A stretch of DNA of 64,000 bases, from assembly GCA_947568835.1 (NCBI GenBank), contig OX387602.1:7162570-7226569 (forward strand). The letters are read 5' to 3'. The notes under the pieces were generated by a model, which saw only the letters and a list, made by a program, of their open reading frames with translations, had not been told where the DNA came from and ran no database searches. The position numbers and the translations under genes were made by a program. The stretch is from Protonemura montana (lineage: Eukaryota; Arthropoda; Insecta; Plecoptera; Nemouridae). This document shows, piece by piece, positions 1 to 14,464 of the stretch; position 1 is the first letter of the stretch; every line of letters begins with the position of its first letter.

Positions 1-2499
1 AAATTATTTGATCAAACAACTTTTAAAACTGGGGTCCTTTTTCACGATATTTTCCGATTTTGGGATCAGATCACTAAAATTGTAGTGTCAGACTTCCCTC
101 TCATAAAATCTCACGACCTCTCAAAGACATACGTCAGTTTCAATCACTTAAACGTCGTCAGTCACAATATGGCACAACTCAGTACTCCGTCTGAATTTTA
201 TCTTAATTCATTTATGACTTAATTAAAGTCTAAATGTGGACATTTTTATCACCATTAATCATTTGCCATTCGATGTGCATTGACCCGAATTATTTCACGA
301 TTTGTTTTCTAGATATCTTATCTTATCCATCGCTTCTAGCCATCGTTCTTTTTCGCAGCTCGATGGGAATTCCTATATTCACATTTAATTTATCGACTTA
401 ATTGTGCATCAAATATCGACTACGCCGGAACTTGTGGCATAATGTTCACTGAGTTATAAATGAGAACAACAACTGTGTGGTTGGAATAGTGTGGTTTTTT
501 TAAATTACCATTTGAGTGGAAATTTGTTGACGGGGTTGCTGGGGGGTGACGCGAGCGAAGATAGCGAGACAAGGGGCCCAGACAATAGTCGAGGAGGAAA
601 TGAAAATATGGTACGTGGACTGAATAATAAGAGGACAGCGGAAGGAAGGAAGTCGTGGTAGTCTAAGAAAATGTTAGTCGCGAAAACAGAGCCGGAAAGC
701 GTGATGATAAGAAATAACCATCTGGTGCAAGTACTTGTACATGGTATATTGTGTGCTCTTTTTCGTATTGATTCGGCGTAGAGGTTAATTTTTTGTTGTC
801 GGTGTTTGCTTGTGCAGTTAAAGCTCAGGGAAATATCAAATAATAGTTTCATATTGTTTCTTAACTTTCCGTATTCATAATTTGTAAAGTGCACCTAAAG
901 CAAAGAAAATAAACATTTCCAATTCTTCAACTAAAAATTCTCGATATAAATTATTACCTAAGTAACTCTAGTGACGTTAGATCAATAATTAATTGAGAAA
1001 TATGAAATACGACATCGTTTCGTTAAATCCACACAAGGTTTTGTGCAAATATTAACATCGAGCAGCTTTTATACACGTGAAATGTTTATTTATAACGACT
1101 TGTGCGGAAACATATTTCATAAAATGCCATTGATGAAAACTGCTTCGCCGAAAATTTGTCTGACGCGGCACCGACAGCTAGAAAACAGAAGTGGTGCCTG
1201 ATTGCATTAGCTAGAGCCAATACATTTTCCCATCACCTTTCCCTATTCTCGCTAGTTTTAGCTTGAATATAAAACATCTCTTCTCCCCTCGACTTATTTC
1301 GCTGAACTGGTCCCAATGATACAGGTCGGGAGGTAGCAGATGATGTTTTTCCTTGGATAGCGTTGCAAGTTTCCGACGTTTTTCCAATCGGAAGATAGTG
1401 CAAGGCACCGTCTAAAATAACACGCGCTCGCTGGCATTTCTCTGCCAGCGATGTGCATGTGACGATGTCGATGATATGCGGCCAACTTTCCGGTCTGTGC
1501 ACTTGCAATTGCAGTGTTCACGGGGTTGGTGCATGTGATACTTTTCGCGAAGCAATGGAGCGTCTCTGCGATATTATGATCGGATATCGCTGGCTATCGA
1601 CAGCATGGAGAGCAGGTCTGCTGGTAAAATATTGGGTGCTTCTCGTGTACGATGTGACTATTTATTGGCACTCAAGGGCGCTAGTAACCGGGAAGATGTT
1701 CCGGGTAGAAATGATGAGAAAGAGGGCCAATTGTGGCCGCGATTGAATATTGAATGCAGGCGGTGCAGAGGAGCACCTCGTGCCTTATGAAAATAAGGAA
1801 ATTCGTGCAGCTGAGTTTTCCACGTTTTTTCTTTGCTGTTTTTTTGTCGTGTGGATTTTCATCATGAACGTAGCCTTTGTTTAGAGCGAGGTTCTAAAAA
1901 GTGTATTCTGGTTATTAGATTTTTGAAAAAAGTTTCAACTTGCAAAATTACACGTTGGCGTTGTTATTAAGTTTTTTTTTTTTTGCGTTTTTTGTATTAA
2001 CGTTATCTACTCGAGTCTGGTAGTCAAATGCAAGCAAATAGAAATGTACATGGGCTACGCCTTAAAATCAAATTTTAGCCACGCTGATTTATGCACGATT
2101 CTAGTAAAATAAAGATAAATCATAAAACCAATTTGCATCGCCAGGTACACTGTGTGGCGTTACAACATTCCGACACGTGCAATTTTTGTATTTTCCCCAC
2201 ATCGTCCATGAAGTTGTATAGCACACGCTGAACAACCTCGTAAAACACATTACATTGTACTAACGGGGAATCGAATTGGGTTCTCTGAAGCGGTCATAAA
2301 ACCCACGAACTTTGTGATAATTATACAATCATAATAATTAATTTCTTTGTCATCGCGACCAGGTGCAATGCAACAATCGTCTATCTCGGTTATGTGCCAA
2401 ACCCAACAAAGATTCAAACGATTACCGGACCTAGACCCAAACAGCCAACTAAAATTCTCGTATGATAATTTAATCTCCTTTACCTGTTGTCTCCCACAG
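1..2499. other. Gene-free flank, nothing recognised
   Basis: AT-rich sequence with only short ORFs that overlap one another on both strands (for example 505-894 on minus and 1453-1746 on plus). None shows a domain, a codon bias or splice context that would support it. No tandem repeat or RNA gene was noticed. Confidence 0.6.
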
Positions 2500-2617
2500 A
2501 AATGATCGAAAAGGTCGCAAAGCCGGCGTCAAAATGCCGTGACGGACGTCGTGGCGCCGTCGTCCTCGGAAAGCGTCGGTTGGCGTCTATCAGGACGTCG
2601 ACGTCGTCGTGCTCAAG
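2500..2617 (+). other. Candidate orphan exon with ATG and open frame
   Basis: A strong acceptor (CCTTTACCTGTTGTCTCCCACAG-type tract ending 2499, rich in C and T) and a consensus donor (AAG|GTGAGT at 2617/2618) frame 118 bases that are much richer in G+C than the flanks. One frame is fully open: ATG at 2502, 38 codons, then two bases. It starts MIEKVAKPASKCRDGRRGAV and continues as a basic stretch rich in Arg, Ser and Thr. The A-rich context before the ATG is acceptable for initiation in insects. No family is recognised. If spliced directly to 54541 the frame would stop after seven more codons (TGA at 54560-54562), before the Met at 54589. In that model it would be 5' untranslated sequence with an upstream ORF. 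It could equally belong to an unrelated transcript or be chance. Confidence 0.4.
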
Positions 2618-5600
2618 GTGAGTGCTTCGATGGGGCAGACGAGCGTCGCTGTTTTCTCGGCGGGAGCGTCGCGACGACTGGTTTCGACGGCTATGTGTAT
2701 TCGCTAGTCAGCTGTATATTTTCCACCGCCTCCGCCGCCTCCACGCGCCCGATTTCGTCTAGACCGCATGCGCCGACTAGGTTTCTAGCGACGCGATGCC
2801 CGTTGAACAGACGCAGACACTTATTATCTTCTTTTAAAAAGAATTACAACGAGAAAAGAAGTGTTCCCTTATTTTCGTGTAGAGAAAAAATTCGGTGGTG
2901 GATTAAATTCGTATTAGCTCGCTGTGGTCGTCGTTGGCTTGAACGTTGTCTCTGTGGTCAATTGCCTCTTGCGACTCGTGGGTTGAACCACATGTGTAGG
3001 ACAGTTGCTGCAATTGATCGAGGTAGTTCTACACAAAGTTATAGGACCTGTAATTACACTTCAACAAGCATAAATACCTGAAAACGTGCCCTGCTCTGAT
3101 TTTCGCATTTAATCCTCTTCAGAGGTCGAAGGCGAATTTCTGAGAAGGTCTGCTGCGAACTGTGGCCTGTCTGAGTGTGGATCGCTTCAATTATGTGTAT
3201 TCCTTCTTAAGACACGTATCACGCGACAAATTGGAAAAGACAAAAGTTTCGCAAGTTTTTTTTTTATGTGGAAGACGCTTTATGAAGTTGTGCCCGTTCG
3301 TGGACCGGCGGCTGCCTTGCGTTTCGTTTCTGGTCGGCCTGATGTCACGATCAGAAGAGTCATTTAAGTGCCCCAACTTTCAGGAATCACTAGCACACAT
3401 TCGCCTTGTGGTTAGCCGGGTTCCCCTATTATTTTCCAGCTACCTTCTCTTAGCATGTCTTGGACATATAAGGAATGGACATACGCCTTATACAGATACC
3501 AAAGAAGACAACTTCTTTGATGTATCAAAGCACATCGTTATCTTTGGCATATCGCTTCAAGGGAACTTGTTCGAGGACTACAGTGCATATTCACTCTATT
3601 AAAACGTATTTACTTTAGACTTTCCTTGGATAATGTTGGGAAAGGAATCTTTAGAGCTTGGGGCTTGCATGCAGTTGAATCAATTCATCAAATCAATCCG
3701 TATACTAGTATTCTATTGTCAATTTATCGCTTAGATGTATCGCTTAAATTAATAGTAATATCGATTTGGTTAGACAGTACGGACTATTAGCTCTATTTTC
3801 AACAGTGTTGAAATGGATATTCTATTTTGGACAATAATTGTAGCAAACACATTTGACTCAATTTGTCATATCACGAGTCTACCGGTATATTTTCTTTTGT
3901 GGCGAAATGTGACCTCAGCTCGTTTAATTACAGGTTGGCGTTAATTAGATGTTCTTATTCTAAGGCAGGCAAATGTGTTGGATATTCGTGGAGTGCGCTG
4001 CGTGCTAAAGTTAGTCCTGAAAGAACCCTTCCCAACCTTCTGATTCTAAAAAAAAACACAACGTTTTTTCCTCGCTCTGCTCGCGTGATATTCAACTTCT
4101 TTTCAAGTTCGTATTTTTGACCCGAAGTGTCGAGTTTTTAGATAGAATGGTCGTGGATATTGAAATAGTAGCGTTTTGAAATTTGTCTTAATATTAATAC
4201 ATGATCTTGAATTAAGAATTTATTCTAATTAAAATAATTAGAAGCCTTTGAGGATTCGCACTTGACGTAATCCAGCAGAGCTGTGTTCATGGAATTAATC
4301 CTTTCGACTTCAACGATTTCACTTTGATGAACGTGCATACAGCATACTAGAGTGAAAAAGAAAGAAATAAATGTAGCCTTCTTTGATATCTGATTTAATT
4401 ACAAACTGTAATATAGATTCTCGTTGTCAATTATTGATAATTGTCAAACAGCTGTCGCAAATGTCTTGCAATTTAATTATCGCAATTCTATTCGTTTTAT
4501 TTTTAATTCCGTTTTCAATGGCAAGACACGGCTATGGACCCTGGAATCAGGTTCCTCGATTTATTGCTTTGAAACACGCAGAAAAAAATCCCTCTCAGTT
4601 CAAACACGTTGTGCTTTTGTGCTCCTGTTTTTCCCTTGCCCGCTCTCTAGGTCCCGAGGAGTAAGAATTATTATCATCCATTTGATCAAATTTTCTAGCT
4701 CGTTCGAGATATTTTATGGCCCAACAGAGCTTATTCAAACAAGTATTGGGTTTCTATCGGAGTATTGTATGATGTTTGATAGGTGTGCAAGAATTTACTG
4801 GCTAATGTTTCCATGAAAAGTGCAAAACGTGAAGTCTGTGAATCATATTTCATGCACATACATCGATATACATAAATAAATTAAATATCGAAGCAGCATG
4901 CTGTATAAGCTCCATTGTTACAGATCTGCACCAGCATTTTAATGTTATTAACATGCTTATAAAACGTAATATATCCATGAACAATTAAATTATATCTACC
5001 GACTTGAAAATACTCGCTATCAATTTCCCAAATAATCATGCAGAGACAAAAAGTTGTACGGTAGTACCAAGTACAATAACTGTACTTTTTAGGTTAATAA
5101 AATAAAATATTATATTAAGTAAATATGAATATTGATAACAAATTCGGAATGCTTGATATTTAAATCACAATGGCTGACAACGTGCTACACTTGCCTAGGA
5201 GTGACGCAAAGTTTCACGACCATATGAAAGGGCTGCAAAGGCAAAGCAACCCTGACATATCATACTGAGACTGAGTTATTGTCTTGAGACTGCAATGCAC
5301 AATGCAAACTTTCTGTGGTTAAGACGCCAAGTGGAGTCATTAGTTGATGCGACGCCTGTAGCCGGTGAACCGTCGCTGGATGTCGCGGAAACTCACACGT
5401 TCAATGTGCCCTCCATACCAGCCCTGAGGACATGCATAATCAAATATAGCAGGCAGGAAATTAATTACATGTATCTGTGGCACATAAATATGATCGTGCC
5501 ATGCTCTGGGCTCACTGCGTTCATCGGAAAACGCTTAATTTGATGTCGGATGTGAAGCATACATCAAGAGTTACGCCATTCTGATCAATTGAATGACCAA

Positions 5601-8600
5601 GATATCATAGTAGCGTGTATTTGACACGAAAGCTTATTGAATCATTTCTCAGAACTTTAACTTTTGCTACGGACCATCAGTGTTTGCTCTGGCCGTTATT
5701 ATTATTCGTTTCGTTTTGCTAGCTTAGCGAATATCACCGAGTGATATGATTTCGATCTGGCTCAAATCCTGATCAATATTAAATGATCAGCTTTACAAGA
5801 CAAATGCTATGTTATAAATGTAAAAAAGTAAAAAGTTTTTCTTTCCTTATGGCAAGTCTTTGTCGTTTACAACAAAGGAAGTAAAAAATGGTAATATGTC
5901 ACTTTGTGCAGAAAAAAGTTAATAAAGGGAGTCCCTAATTAAGTTCTTCGCTAAGTAGGTGAGTGCCAGTTTGTTCTCGTTGATAGCCCAATTAAGCATG
6001 CAGGTTAGACGGGGAGAAAACATCACGACTCGCTTTAGAAATGATTCAGCGTAGCATTTCATCTCCAGACACTGTCGGACAAGGAATTCATCGTCCCCAC
6101 CTGTCTCTTAAAATGAAATCGTCCTAACGGATGGAGATACATACTAGGAATTAACGGGAAATGGAATTTGTTTTATAGCTCAAAAAAGTTGGTTAGAACT
6201 TGTTAGAACCTAGACATTAGCATGGAAAAGAACGCTTGGAAAGCGTATTTTTAAATGTTTTTTCAGAAAAGTAATACAACATTACACGCAAGCTTTGAGC
6301 TCTGTGTTAAGTGTTGGCGTACATTCAACTTCAGAAAAGGAGAATTGAAAACGAACCAGAACCCACAGATTGCCAGAACCCAAAAAATGTCCAATACCCG
6401 AACCTGAACTCAAACCATAACTAATTTCGATTCCATTCCCTGATAATTTGCATTTGAATATGAATTAAATCGTCTTCCAGTTAGATTGCCTTGCCATTAT
6501 CCCACATCCACTATTGAAAGGAAATAGGCCAATCGATCGAATAACAAATCAAATATACCATGGTGACAATTCTGGGAAATCTAGAAACAGGCTTGACGAG
6601 AGAAAATCAAAAACATTTTGCCCTTTTCTTTTAAAAAAATTGCTTGTCAAAAAAGCAAGCAAAACGCATGGTTCGTGTCTCACAACTGTGATTTTATTAA
6701 TTTTTATCGTTTATAAATATATTTATTTTGCCTTGGAACAGGAAGCCATGCATAAAAATACCTTAGTCCCTTTTACTTGTTCTTTCAGCCTATCGACGGA
6801 ACAATAGCTGCAAATTTGATGAAATGTTTGACGACGAAAACAAGAAAACCCCGTCGGGAAAACACAGAAGCTTATATACCTTGTTTCCATATACAACATT
6901 TCCAATGACTGAGCCTCTTCGTTGTAAAATGAAAAATGTTCATCGAATAACAATGGGATATTGGAGAAGGTTACCGTTACGGTTAGCTTGTAATATCCTT
7001 AGAAACACTGGCGTCGTACACTTACACGAACAGGGTCCTTCATTTCTCCCACGGGAATTGATCTTCGATAAGATGCACGCCCAGACGCGTTGTCCTGTTT
7101 TCAGGACTAATAGAATATCCCACCATCCACTTGAGGCCATAGATGGATATTATAAAAAAATAGAGAGCCGTTACCTTTTGCTCGTCTAGGATAACATTGT
7201 CAATAGTGGTTCCGCCAATAGCATAGCGGGCAAAAATGATCGAATCGCGTTATAAATGAGGGTTATTTTTAGCCTTCGACGTGTCTGAAAGTGGCGACAA
7301 GAACCGATGAAAAATGACACGGAATTGACTCGCCCAAAAAAGCGACGGTGGCGCAGCACTGCGCGTGGGGACGCTTGACTTGAGTTCCTTTCCTTGCCAC
7401 GCGGATCATTTTTACTTTCACTTACAAAAATCGCTATTTATGAAGGCTGGGCGAGTCGGTGTCATGTCTTTGTGAACGCTGAACGCAATAGTGGGATTCT
7501 TGTGTTAGTGTGCGGAGCTATTTGGTGGTTCCTCAGTGGGATATTGAGATAATGTACTGCCAGGTATGAGGGACGAGGATTATGACCGGAGATTTTACAA
7601 ATTACCAGGCTTAGGAGTTGAGACTTTAACCACGTCACAGAAGTTCTTAATTTGACAGCTCGAGTAATCAGACGTACAGGGGACGGTTTTCAATGGGAGT
7701 CGCATTCTGTGTGAATCACAATTGATGGAAAAATAATGATATATTAGCATTTGAGATCGTTTACATTGAATTTTGTTCAAGTGAAAGGCTAGATATTTTC
7801 CCTTCATAAATGTTATCATTTTGTAAGGCAAGGCGGAGGAAAATTAGAGGAGAGAGAATTCTTTCATTATTAAAACCAAAAAGGAAAGATAATGGTTCAA
7901 AGCGAATCATGCGTTGCTAATACCTCGTCTACGCAATCCTTTGTCCTCACATTCACCCGCTTAGTGAAAAATTAATTGATCTTTTGTTAAAATTTCAAAT
8001 AGTACTTATTAATTTTTTGGTGACTACTTAACTTTATAAAACAAAAACGAAAATGTCCGGGATCCGCCAAAAGCCGCTTTGTTTATTTCCAGCGCCGACT
8101 AAAAGGCTTATTTGGCGCAAAAGTGGCAAACTATCGATAAAAAATACCACTGACGCGAACGTCACCACAAGAAAATGGCGAATTGACTTTTGAAGACGTT
8201 ACAGGACGAGATAGTATAAAAAATCCTAATAAAGTGCAAACGATTTGGCTGTTCAAATGCGGATTAGGAGAGCGTTTAGAGGAATCCATTAGCAGGATCC
8301 GAGTCTGCCGCGAGAGGCAGAAGAAACGGATCAGGGTGTAAGATAAATGCACCTAGCTTTTGCCACCCGAGACTTTCCGCGTTCCAGAAACACTGGTGCC
8401 GGCGACGGCTTTTTTTTCGAACTCATTTATTAAACGTTTCATTCGAAATGTTGTTTGATTCATTTCATGTGGTGGTTAACACAATAAACTTTTTTCGCAA
8501 GAAAATAACACCTTTTTGGTTATGGTTTTTGTATTCTTGTTCCAACTTTCTGGGAATTAAAGCATCAATTTTGTAAGGTCTCATTACCTTCGTATGTTTT

Positions 8601-11600
8601 CCAAAAAAAATGAAACTTTATGATGCAATTTTATCTTCATTTACCTTGGTGCACAGCAACAACATAATTGTTTGGTGTTTTTTTTAGGGAATGTGTCTAG
8701 GATTGTTGTTAACAGTTTCAATCCACATCGGTAGCTTCATGGTCAAATTTGATATTCTTATGCTGGGTCTTGAAACCTATTACATAATAATCCATGTAAA
8801 AGTACTAGTTCAACGCTGCATGAGTGACCTTGGCTTCTTTCTTGCCGTTCCCCACTGTCCTTGAATGAGCGACCTTGAGTAACTGATGGATGTCTTAGAC
8901 GCTGATTGGTCAACAGCTTCACTTTTATTTCGCGGGTTAAATTGTGTGCTTATTTGCGTTACTTCGTCGCACAATCATTCAGATATCAGAGAAGTACTTT
9001 ATTTGTATCAAATCTTAATAATAATTGATTACCGATAATATTGGCTATCTTGCATATAATTGGAATTCAAAGTTGACTTGCCATATAGCAGAATAAACTT
9101 TAGTCTTTGCATAACGATCATTGCGTTTTAGGAAAAGTGAAAGCATTGAACATACCTTTATGGAGTGTGCCAAAGGAGAAGTATTTTCATATGCTATTAA
9201 ATAGCTTCCACGGTCGTATTGTCATACTTTACAAGAAAGATACATTCCTTTGTTCATTTCCAAATGACCGTTGACCAAAAATACATTAAATATCGCTCTA
9301 CCATTAATTTAATCCAGACGTTTTGAGGATTAGCATTCAGCACGATTTTCTTCCAGTCTATTTACACCGCTTACCTTGAATATGTTTTTTCGTCTAAAAC
9401 ATTGTTTTAGATCAAATGCCCGCAAATCGATGACAAGACTAACAAGACCCTCCAGGAAGCAACCGATCCCGCGGGCTGGGCAGTCGGAAAAATAGCACGT
9501 CCCTTTGTTTTCTTACCAACAAATATTAAGAGCTGAGCAAATATCAAAGAATCTGTGACCTATTCTCGGGAAACACCATCCTAGTCTGTTTCGTGCCCTG
9601 AGTCCACGTGCTATTTGATGGGGTTATTTGGTCAGGATGGAGTGGCACAATTTAGAGGATTATGTACTATGGAGTTGTGGAAGCAAACACATTTTTGACG
9701 ATATTTGCTTCGTTATCAAAATTTTTGTGCGCATGGCTGGAGAATGTAGGGCTTTGGTGGGCTCGGCAGTTTCGTAATTGGGTATAAAACATCAAGTTCT
9801 CTCGCTGGAAATAATTCATTTTCCGGTTCTCATTTTCTTCTTAAATTGAGTGTAATATTAACTAATAAATTACTTTCAAAGAGTTCAATTCTTTCAGTTG
9901 GAAAGCTAGAGTGGTTTTCACTTTTGAAACATTTAGCTTTTGAGAAAAGAAAACGACCACCCGCTTCTGTTCCATTATACATCAAAGTTAGAGGCATTAG
10001 ACGCTGGGTAAGGAGATCAGGCCATCGTGAGGCCTCGTTTAATCGTTTATTTTACTGTTAAATTTACTAACCTCAAACGCACCTCATAATTATTTTAATT
10101 TCATTTCGACGTGGAGGTCTTTTTCTGCCTCTTATCAAGCGGTACGAATGTTGGACGAAGAAAACCAAGAAGACAAAGAATAAGGAACGCCAATTTTCCG
10201 CTATGACAATCCAACGACCAACTTCTACGATTTATAACTCTTCAAATTTAGGTCACTTTTGAATTAGATTAGGTTTCCCTTTTTAGGAAGTATGATAAAA
10301 GCACTAAAATATTATATAAATTGAGGCAATGCTATTTGCAATTTTTTCTGTTTTGTTTTAAATTAAATCTGCACACATTTTGATAGCGAAAACTGCTCAA
10401 TGTGGCTTAATATAGGCATGGAATAAAACGAACAACGTGGTGAACACATAAGAAAGCTGAAAGCTGTAGGAGTGTATTATCACCCCCTAAGTTTGTGTAA
10501 CCGTGTCTTGGAGTGTGTTTTCCCTCACTTTGCGATAAAGAATTTGCATGTCAAGATGGCATGACGCAGCACACAATAGAGGTGGATTTCACCACCGCGG
10601 AATTCGCCCGCCCGTTCTCACGTTGTGTGAATAGAATGCATCAAGTATTTTCCTCCTCATAGGTATACAGAGGCAGATTTGCAGCTCGTAAGAAGAAGTG
10701 CGGATTATCTAGTGTACATGAGAATAATGGAAGTTGAGTTGTGAGAAGAATGGGTTAGAAAGTAGTACACTTGAGCAAAGTGCTTGTTCTTTTACGAGTG
10801 GGAAAGATTTCGTACCTATCCATTTGGAGTGATGGGGTGTAAGGGGTCGAAATTGTCGAGAAGTCAGCGAGGTTGGTCATAGCAGTGTGCATTTTGGATG
10901 AGCGTAGCAACTTGCGAGAGACATAAAGATTCAATTTGACTACCGGCGGGGATTAGTTTGTATTTTGTTATTTTTGTTTGCTCTCTACCGTTAAAAAAGC
11001 ACCTTAATAGGTTTAGAAGCAATTTTCAGGAAACATTTAAAATGTCTGACATCAAATCTACGTTTGTTGAAAATTTTGCATAAATTAAAAACCAAGTTAT
11101 TGATATCAACCAAATTTTGCAAAAATGTCAAACGTTTTTGTTTTGAGATTTTATAAAATTGTATTATTATGAATTTTTCGCCATTGTGTTTTGCTAAAAT
11201 TGTAAATTGTTTTTTTTTTAAAATGATTTTTAGCCGTTTTCCGCTAGCAATATTTCTATATCGTTTCTCTTATAAAATTTAACGAAAAAGGTGCCCGCGT
11301 ATCTCTCTAAGCGCATTAATTTACCTGTCTTATCAGTAATTTTAAATCTAAATTCAGTTGCAAAAATACAACGTTGTTGACGTTGGTCCAAGACTAAGTA
11401 ATTACGATGTTATCAACCGCGATGCGTTGAAAATGTGACGAAAAATATCGTCCAACGTTATGAGCCTTGAACATAAAATTGATATAACACTTCGTAATTT
11501 TCCCCAGAGTTGATTATTATTATTACAAGTACCGCAACTGCTACACTAATTTGCTTGTTTTCGCCGGGGCGCTTCATAAAAGCAATTTATGGTGCAAATA

Positions 11601-12170
11601 TCCAAGCAACGTGGCGGTGTTGGGACGGGCGCGTTGAAGTAGTCCGCTAAAAATAAACGGCGCGCGGGTGAAGGTTGGGCTCGGAAAATTCTGCTGGAAA
11701 TTCTGAGAACAAACACGTGAAATTACGTTATCGGTGCTGATAATGTGCGGATAAGGAGCCTAGATGGCTGGTTATTCGCGCTCAAACGACGATTAGTTCG
11801 ATTTATTTTAATTCCGAGTCTTCATGATGTTGGGGGTGACTTTTCAAGAAACACTGGGAAATAAATGTTAAATAATTACTTTTCATTGAATTCACTTTTA
11901 TCGTTCAACTTCCACAAGAACTGCACTTATAAAGCTTTAAAATATTGATTGTACATTTTAATATCATTAAATCGCAGTTAATGTATTTATTGTTGGAAAG
12001 AATGCGAATTTTAGAAGGATAGGAACATGTTAATTCGTATATTAAAGCTTGGTTATTGTAATTTAGTAGGAAATTTTATTATATAAGAACACACACCTAT
12101 TCTCTAAAAAATGTCATTCGGGTAATGGAACTCAGTAAGAAGTGAAGAGGATATGCTTTTAATAATAAAA
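2618..12170. other. Gene-free region (intronic or intergenic)
   Basis: The first 500 bases remain GC-rich and contain the end of an overlapping 180-codon ORF (2539-3081), which runs through the donor at 2617 and has no recognisable domain. The rest is AT-rich with short ORFs only. A short hairpin with arms TCTGCC and GGCAGA lies at 8304-8321. No coding exon, tRNA or transposon terminus was recognised. Confidence 0.55.
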
Positions 12171-12350
12171 CTAGCAGAACCCGATGCCTAACGGCACCTT
12201 AAGATTTTGAGGGAGTGGGCATTTTGATTTATATTTTACTTGACTTGAAGCATATTTTAAAAAGTTTTCGAAATTTGTCAGATGCCGTTCCAAAAGTTTT
12301 AAATAGGGCCACAACCTAAAGTGCCAAACAACACCTAACAATATTGTTAA

Positions 12351-13692
12351 ATACCATACAATTCCATAAAATACCATAGAATACCATAGAACTCAATAGA
12401 ATTTCATAGAATATCATAGAACTCCAAAGAATACCATAGAATACCAAACAATATCATAGAATACCAAAGAACTCCATAGAATACCATAGAATACCATAGA
12501 ATACCATAGAATACCATAGAATACTAAATAATATCATCGACTACCATAGAACTCCATAGAATACCAAAGAATACCAAACAAAATCATAGAATACCAAAGA
12601 ACTCCAAAGAATACCATAGAACTCCATAGAATACCATACAATATCATAGAATACAAAAAAAATATCATAGAATACCCTAGAACTCACTAGAATATCATAA
12701 AATACCGAACAATGTCATAGAATACCATAGAATACCATAGAATACCATATAATATCATATAATACCAAAAAATATAATAGAGTACCATAGAACTCAATAG
12801 AATACCATAGAATACCATAGAATACCAAACAATATCATAGAATACCATAGATCACCAAACAATACCATAGAATACCATAAAATACCAAACAATATCATAG
12901 AATACCATAGAACTCAATAGAATATCATAAAATACCAAACAATGCCATAGAATACCATAGAATACCATAGAATACCATAGAATACCATAGAATACCATAC
13001 AATACCATACATTACCATACAATATCATAGAATACCAAAAAATATAATAGAGTACCATAGAACTCCATAGAATACCATAGTACACGATAGAATACCATAG
13101 AATACCATAGAATACCATAGAATATCAAACAATATCATAGAATACCATAGAATACCATAGAATACAATAGAACTCCATAGAATACCATAGAATACCATAG
13201 AATACCATAGAATACCATACAATATCATAGAATACCAAAAAATATCATAGAATACCATAGAACTCCATAGAATACCATAGAATACCATGGAACTCCATAG
13301 AATACCATAGAATACCATACAATATCATAGAATACCAAACAATATCATAGAATACCATAGAACTCCATAGAATACCATAGAATACCATAGAATACCATAG
13401 AATACCATAGAATACCATAGAATACCATAAAATACCATAGAATACCATAGAATACCAAACTATATCATAGAATACCATAGAACTCCATAGAATACCATAG
13501 AATACCTTGGAATACCATAGTTTACCATAGAATACCATAGAATACTATAGAATACCATAGAATACCATAGAATACCATAGAATATCATAGAATACCATAG
13601 AATACCATAGAATACCATAGAACTCCATAGAATACCATAGAATACCATAGAATAACATAGACTACCATGTAACACCATAAAGTACTATACAA
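12351..13692. repeat. 10-bp minisatellite array, copy A
   Basis: About 134 units of ATACCATAGA with recurring variants such as ACTCCATAGA, ATACCAAACA, ATATCATAGA and ATACCATACA. On the minus strand the unit has no stop codon in any phase, so all three frames stay open and give the period-10 peptide MVFYGILWYS. These ORFs are by-products of the repeat. A rarer variant block with AATATAATAG recurs at 12771 and 13041, 270 bases apart, which shows higher-order duplication within the array. Confidence 0.95.
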
Positions 13693-14434
13693 TATTAAAC
13701 ACTTCCATAGAAAACCGTATTAAACTTAGATTGCTTATTTGGATTAGATTTGATAAAACTGCACTCCGTCATTAATGACGTTTTGAATTTAAATACCTGT
13801 TGAATAATCACGGCATCCTCGAAAATAAAATAAGTATCCACGGCGTCCTGATTCGATGAAAGATATCTGTCAAATGTTTATCTTTGATCTGTCAATGTCA
13901 CTTTAAATCTAGTTTTGGCAAAATTATCAATAAAAAACTAATCAAGTGTGTTTTGTTTGTTTAAAAACCCTATTTAATGTGTAAAAGACCTGCAAAGAAA
14001 GTTAGGATTGTTATTGATTTACATATTTGTCACAAATATCATTGATGGCTTGGAATCAACTGTGTGATCTTGTCTAGGCTGGGGATGGAGAAAAATCGTC
14101 GTATTTTAAGAAATTTCTTGTCTTTCGTATACTATTTACAATAAATATCTTTAAATATGTTTACAAAAGATTCCAATAGTTGTGTTAATAGATTGTTTAA
14201 CTTTCCAAACCTTTTTGACGTGTAAATAACCTCCACAAGAATGCCACGGGCTTGTCAAGTGGCTATTTTTCATCTTGCTAGCCAAGACACCAACAATATT
14301 TTTGATACTTTACTATAATAATGCTCTTTAAAATCACCGTGAAAAAGACGTAGTTGGATTAAATCCTGAATAAAGAACCAAAATAAGCCAATTTCACACG
14401 TTTTTCCTTCAGTTCTAGAGATTTTGAAAAGAAT

Positions 14435-14464
14435 TTGACATTGACGTTGACATTGACATTGACG
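14435..14464. repeat. Hexamer tandem repeat TTGACA/TTGACG in the element's right arm
   Basis: Five consecutive hexamers TTGACA, TTGACG, TTGACA, TTGACA, TTGACG. The same run is present in copy B near 17970-18000. Confidence 0.85.

Noticed and set aside
2539..3081. 180-codon plus-strand ORF
   Set aside because: It reads through a consensus donor at 2617 and the open length follows from local GC-richness; no domain is recognisable.
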